From Pseudorhodobacter aquimaris (lineage in GTDB: Bacteria > Pseudomonadota > Alphaproteobacteria > Rhodobacterales > Rhodobacteraceae): a stretch of DNA of 64,000 bases. Below the pieces are notes generated by a model. It searched no databases, was not told where the DNA came from, and saw only the letters and a program-made list of their open reading frames with translations. The position numbers and the translations under genes are program-made. Below, piece by piece: positions 61,192 to 64,000 of the stretch (position 1 is its first letter; the number at the start of each line of letters is the position of its first letter). The stretch covers positions 1 to 64,000 of the forward strand of contig NZ_LGHS01000069.1 in assembly GCF_001202025.1 (NCBI RefSeq). Reading direction: 5' to 3'.

Positions 61192-62144
61192 TACCAGGGC
61201 GCCGCGTCAAAGACTTCTTGGGTCTCGGCCTGAAGCTTTTGCAGGTAAGCGGTGTAATCGGCACTGTTCATGTTCAACAGATAGATCGAGCTTGCCTTGG
61301 CTTTGGCCTGGAACGCAGGGTCGGCCATCACATCGGCAAAGATACCGTCCAATTGTGCCTGAATCTCGGCAGGGACACCCGCAGGGGTCACGAAACCGCG
61401 CGTTGCCCGCATCTGCACGTCATAGCCACCCTCAACGCCGGTTTCCACTTCTGGCACCAGATCATTGCGCGTGTCGGTCAGGATGGAAATGATCGTCGCA
61501 TCCCCTGCCTTATGCTGCGCTTCCATTTGCGAAAGATTCATAAAGGACGCATCGACATGGCCCCCCAAAATGGCGGCTTTTTGTTCAGTAGAGCCTTTGG
61601 TTGGCAGCAGATTAAAGGTCACGCCGGCCAGCTTTTCAAAGGCTTTGGCGGCCAGAAAGTCATCCGAGCCAATGCCGTTTACCGCAACGGTCAGATCCCC
61701 GCCCTTGGCGGCCTCTGCCAGATCCGCCAATGATTTAATGGCGCTGTCTTTTGGAACGACGACGATTTCGGGGTCATCAGCGGTGTTGCCAATGATGTGA
61801 AAGCTGTCGAGCGTGTAACTGGCCCGGCCTGCGGCGACATGGGCCACCAGCTGCGGGGTAAAGACGAGGCCCATCGTATAGCCATCAGCATCGGCGCGTG
61901 CGATGGCCTCAAAGCCTTTTTGTCCACCAGAGCCGTTGATATTGTTGATAACGAATTTAAAGCCTTCGTATTTGCTTTCTGCCACTTCGGCAAAAATGCG
62001 CGCGGTGCTGTCGGTGGAACCGCCGGCGCTGGAGGGTACGATGATTTCGATCGATTTGCTTGGATAGTCTTGGGCAAAAGCGGGTGTATTGGCGACGGCA
62101 AGCAAGGCAAGGCCGGCGACGAAACTGCGTTTACTGATGTTCAT
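61191..62144 (-). CDS. tctC: TTT transporter periplasmic receptor TctC
   Basis: 317 residues. Signal peptide SKRSFVAGLALLAVANTPAFAQ, then DYPSKSIEIIVPSSAGGSTDSTARI, the Bug/TctC fingerprint. AATGLVEPVAGG-type C-terminal blocks are replaced by GFVTPAGVPAEIQAQLDGIF, normal for the family. The ligand is a carboxylate that cannot be named. It is adjacent to dapA on the same strand, with a 225-base gap. Confidence 0.9.
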   Translation of the reverse strand: MNISKRSFVAGLALLAVANTPAFAQDYPSKSIEIIVPSSAGGSTDSTARIFAEVAESKYEGFKFVINNINGSGGQKGFEAIARADADGYTMGLVFTPQLVAHVAAGRASYTLDSFHIIGNTADDPEIVVVPKDSAIKSLADLAEAAKGGDLTVAVNGIGSDDFLAAKAFEKLAGVTFNLLPTKGSTEQKAAILGGHVDASFMNLSQMEAQHKAGDATIISILTDTRNDLVPEVETGVEGGYDVQMRATRGFVTPAGVPAEIQAQLDGIFADVMADPAFQAKAKASSIYLLNMNSADYTAYLQKLQAETQEVFDAAPW

Positions 62145-62328
62145 TGGGTTCCCTCATTACGACAACGGGCAGCGCCCGTCTTTTATAGCTCTGCCAAATT
62201 TTGCAGCAAAGCATCGGGATTGCAAGAATAAGATTGCCTTGCAATCATGCGGTTTCCGTAAGGGAAGGACGTAGCCGCAGGCCATTGTTTCCAAATAATT
62301 TATACGCGGGCGACTATTGCCGCAGCAG

Positions 62329-62363
62329 ACCCCCAAGCCCTTTGCACAAACGTGCTTGGGGGT
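62329..62363. terminator. Hairpin behind dapA
   Basis: ACCCCCAAGC (62329-62338) and GCTTGGGGGT (62354-62363) form perfect 10-bp arms around a 15-base loop. It lies 7 bases after the dapA stop on the minus strand. There is no T tract, so termination is probable but not certain. Confidence 0.55.
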
Positions 62364-62369
62364 GTGGGC

Positions 62370-63245
62370 TTAGTTGATCAAGCCTGCAAAGCGCATGGCC
62401 TCTTTGATCCGGGCCTTTGCGCCATCGGTTAAATCGACCAGCGGCAAGCGCACCTCTTCCGAGCAGCGCCCCAGAACCGAAAGCCCGTATTTCGCACCAA
62501 CCAGCCCCGGCTCCATAAAGATCGCCTCATGCAGGGGCATCAGACGGTCCTGCAATTCAAGCGCTTTGGCGTAATCGCCCGCCAAGGTGGCGTTCTGGAA
62601 ATCAGCGCAAAGGCGGGGGGCAACATTGGCCGTGACCGAAATGCAGCCAACACCACCATGGGCGTTGAAGCCAAGCGCGGTTGCATCCTCACCCGAAAGC
62701 TGGACGAAATCCTTGCCACAGGTGATGCGTTGTTTCGGGACGCGCGACAGATCACCGGTGGCATCCTTGACGCCGACAATCCGCGGCAGCTTGGCCAGCT
62801 CGCCCATGGTTGCGGGTGACATGTCCACGGCAGAGCGCCCGGGAATGTTATAGATGATGATCGGCAGGGTGCAGCAATCATGGATTGCGGTGAAATGCGC
62901 GATCAATCCGGCCTGGCTTGGTTTGTTGTAATAGGGGGTGACCACCAGGGCGGCATCGGCGCCCACCTTTTGGGCGTGCCGGATCAATTCGATCCCTTCG
63001 GCGGTGTTGTTGGAACCGGTGCCAGCAATAACCGGAACGCGGCCCGCTGCGGCCTTGACCACCTCTTCGATGACCAGACCATGCTCGGCATGGCTCAGCG
63101 TCGGGCTTTCTCCAGTGGTGCCTACTGGCACGATGCCTTCGCTGCCCTCGTTGATATGCCATTCAACCAGTTTCTTGAGCGTATCCAAGTCCACTTTGCC
63201 GTCTTTCAACGGCGTGACCAGGGCAGGCATTGACCCTTTGAACAT
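62370..63245 (-). CDS. dapA: 4-hydroxy-tetrahydrodipicolinate synthase
   Basis: 291 residues, TIM-barrel aldolase. The Schiff-base lysine is Lys160 (VGVKDATGD), with Tyr132 ([13 protein letters not shown]) and the [15 protein letters not shown] loop at 41-55. It joins pyruvate and aspartate semialdehyde in lysine and diaminopimelate synthesis. It diverges from slt over 154 bases, an arrangement known from Rhodobacterales chromosomes. Confidence 0.96.
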   Translation of the reverse strand: MFKGSMPALVTPLKDGKVDLDTLKKLVEWHINEGSEGIVPVGTTGESPTLSHAEHGLVIEEVVKAAAGRVPVIAGTGSNNTAEGIELIRHAQKVGADAALVVTPYYNKPSQAGLIAHFTAIHDCCTLPIIIYNIPGRSAVDMSPATMGELAKLPRIVGVKDATGDLSRVPKQRITCGKDFVQLSGEDATALGFNAHGGVGCISVTANVAPRLCADFQNATLAGDYAKALELQDRLMPLHEAIFMEPGLVGAKYGLSVLGRCSEEVRLPLVDLTDGAKARIKEAMRFAGLIN

Positions 63246-63399
63246 GGCACACTTCTCCTCTTGGGGGGGCGATTCAGCCCCGTTGGTTTCCCAGCCTTCC
63301 TAGCGTCATGTTTGCAGCTTGCCAAGCGGTGCGCGACATTATGGGTGCACGCGGGGATGTGAGTTGCGTCCCCTCGGCCGGAATGGCAGTTTGCGCGTT

Positions 63400-64000
63400 A
63401 TGAAAACATATCTCGCCCCCCGCTTCGCTTTTCATGTTTTGGCTGTGCCATTCTTTGCGCTTTGTTTCGCCTTGCCTGCGCTGGCGCAGGGCGATTTTCG
63501 CGCCGCCTTTTCCGCCGCCGAATCGCGCGATTGGGACAAGGCGCTGACACTGGCACCACAAGGCATCGCGCATGACGTCATTGAATGGCAGCGCCTGCGC
63601 GCGGGCGAAGGATACTTGGGCGATTACGAGGCGTTTCTGGCCCGTCGCCCCGATTGGCCCGGTATGCCCTGGCTGCACCAAAAGGGAGAGGAGGCCGTTG
63701 CCCGGTCCACCACCCCGTCACGTGTGATCGCCTATTTCGGCAACAGCCAGCCCGCAACTGCCGAAGGCGCGCTGGCCTTGGTGCGTGCGCTTATGGCGGC
63801 GGGGCAGGGGGGGGATGCGGCGGCCGTGGCGCGGAATGCCTGGGTCAGCCTGCGCTTTGACGCCGAGGAACAGACGCAGATGCTGGTCTTGCAAGGATCG
63901 GCCTTGGGGGGCGCGCATAATGCCCGCCTTGACGCCCTGCTTTGGGAGGGCCGAGAGGATGAGGCCGAGCGGATGCTATCGCTTGTCACTGCGGATTGGC
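63400..64000 (+). CDS. slt: Soluble lytic murein transglycosylase, 3' end missing
   Basis: 200 residues are visible from the ATG at 63400. Signal peptide MKTYLAPRFAFHVLAVPFF followed by ALCFALPALAQ. The mature part has helical repeats such as ESRDWDKALTLAPQGIAHDVIEWQRLRAG and YEAFLARRPDWPGMPWLHQKGEEAV, the superhelical ring region of Slt70-like enzymes. The catalytic domain lies beyond the right edge, so the assignment rests on this N-terminal pattern and on the dapA neighbour. Confidence 0.8.
   Translation, partial: MKTYLAPRFAFHVLAVPFFALCFALPALAQGDFRAAFSAAESRDWDKALTLAPQGIAHDVIEWQRLRAGEGYLGDYEAFLARRPDWPGMPWLHQKGEEAVARSTTPSRVIAYFGNSQPATAEGALALVRALMAAGQGGDAAAVARNAWVSLRFDAEEQTQMLVLQGSALGGAHNARLDALLWEGREDEAERMLSLVTADW

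Overview
The window looks like DNA of a marine alphaproteobacterium of the Rhodobacteraceae (Roseobacter group). Grounds: a DnaA-like plasmid replicase with parAB, a TAXI-type TRAP transporter and a tripartite tricarboxylate (TTT) transporter, a second N-type F-ATPase, a cytochrome bd operon with cydDC, dapA next to slt, and GC-rich codon use throughout. No species is claimed.

Layout. (1) 1-2348: the right end of a mobile region. An IS21-family element (istB cut by the window edge) has inserted into a small unknown gene; behind it lies a P4-type integrase that ends next to tRNA-Ser(GCU), the usual arrangement for a genomic island integrated at a tRNA 3' end and extending to the left. (2) 2349-9380: a gene-poor gap, a lone xdhC-like gene, an AI-2E-family permease with a 22-residue membrane microprotein upstream, a DsbA-like oxidoreductase, and a very unusual 908-residue protein that joins an SGNH hydrolase, a trypsin-like protease and an EEP nuclease/phosphatase. 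(3) 9.5-28.4 kb: an energy and membrane-stress block: a Crp/Fnr-family regulator, an N-ATPase operon (atpDCQRBEFAG plus a CBS protein), an HlyD/RbbA-like/permease exporter with a coiled-coil stress protein, FtsH, a second AI-2E-family permease, an EEP protein and a cardiolipin-synthase-like phospholipase D. (4) 28.0-34.7 kb: cydDC, cydAB, a previously uncalled cydX and a periplasmic DsrE-like protein. FNR-type boxes lie in the divergent promoters atpD/hlyD (9 of 10 consensus bases) and ftsH/permease (10 of 10), which suggests low-oxygen control of this block. (5) 34.9-38.7 kb: rmlA-cysD-cysNC, supplying dTDP-glucose and PAPS. (6) 39-52.5 kb: an amine/amide metabolism block (class III aminotransferase, CMD protein, C45-type acyltransferase, ATP-grasp enzyme, very long Orn/Lys/Arg decarboxylase, nitrilase-fold amidase, UspA, TAXI-TRAP transporter) flanked by an XRE-cupin regulator of the PuuR type. 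(7) 52.5-57.4 kb: a plasmid replication and partition module: a DUF1612/HTH-like gene, parB, parA, an origin-like intergenic region and a DnaA-like replicase. Three copies of one perfect palindrome lie in and behind parA and parB, two of them inside the coding sequence where both read TFSAEKV. (8) 57.5-64 kb: an FMN-binding glutamate-synthase-like protein, a TTT transporter whose tctA is split by a one-base frameshift, dapA, and the start of slt.

The plasmid module beside genes usually found on the chromosome (dapA-slt, tRNA-Ser, cysDNC) means either an integrated plasmid or a large chromid. The best candidates for undescribed biology are the three-hydrolase fusion at 6654-9380, the par palindromes written into their own genes, and the decarboxylase/ATP-grasp/amidase cluster.
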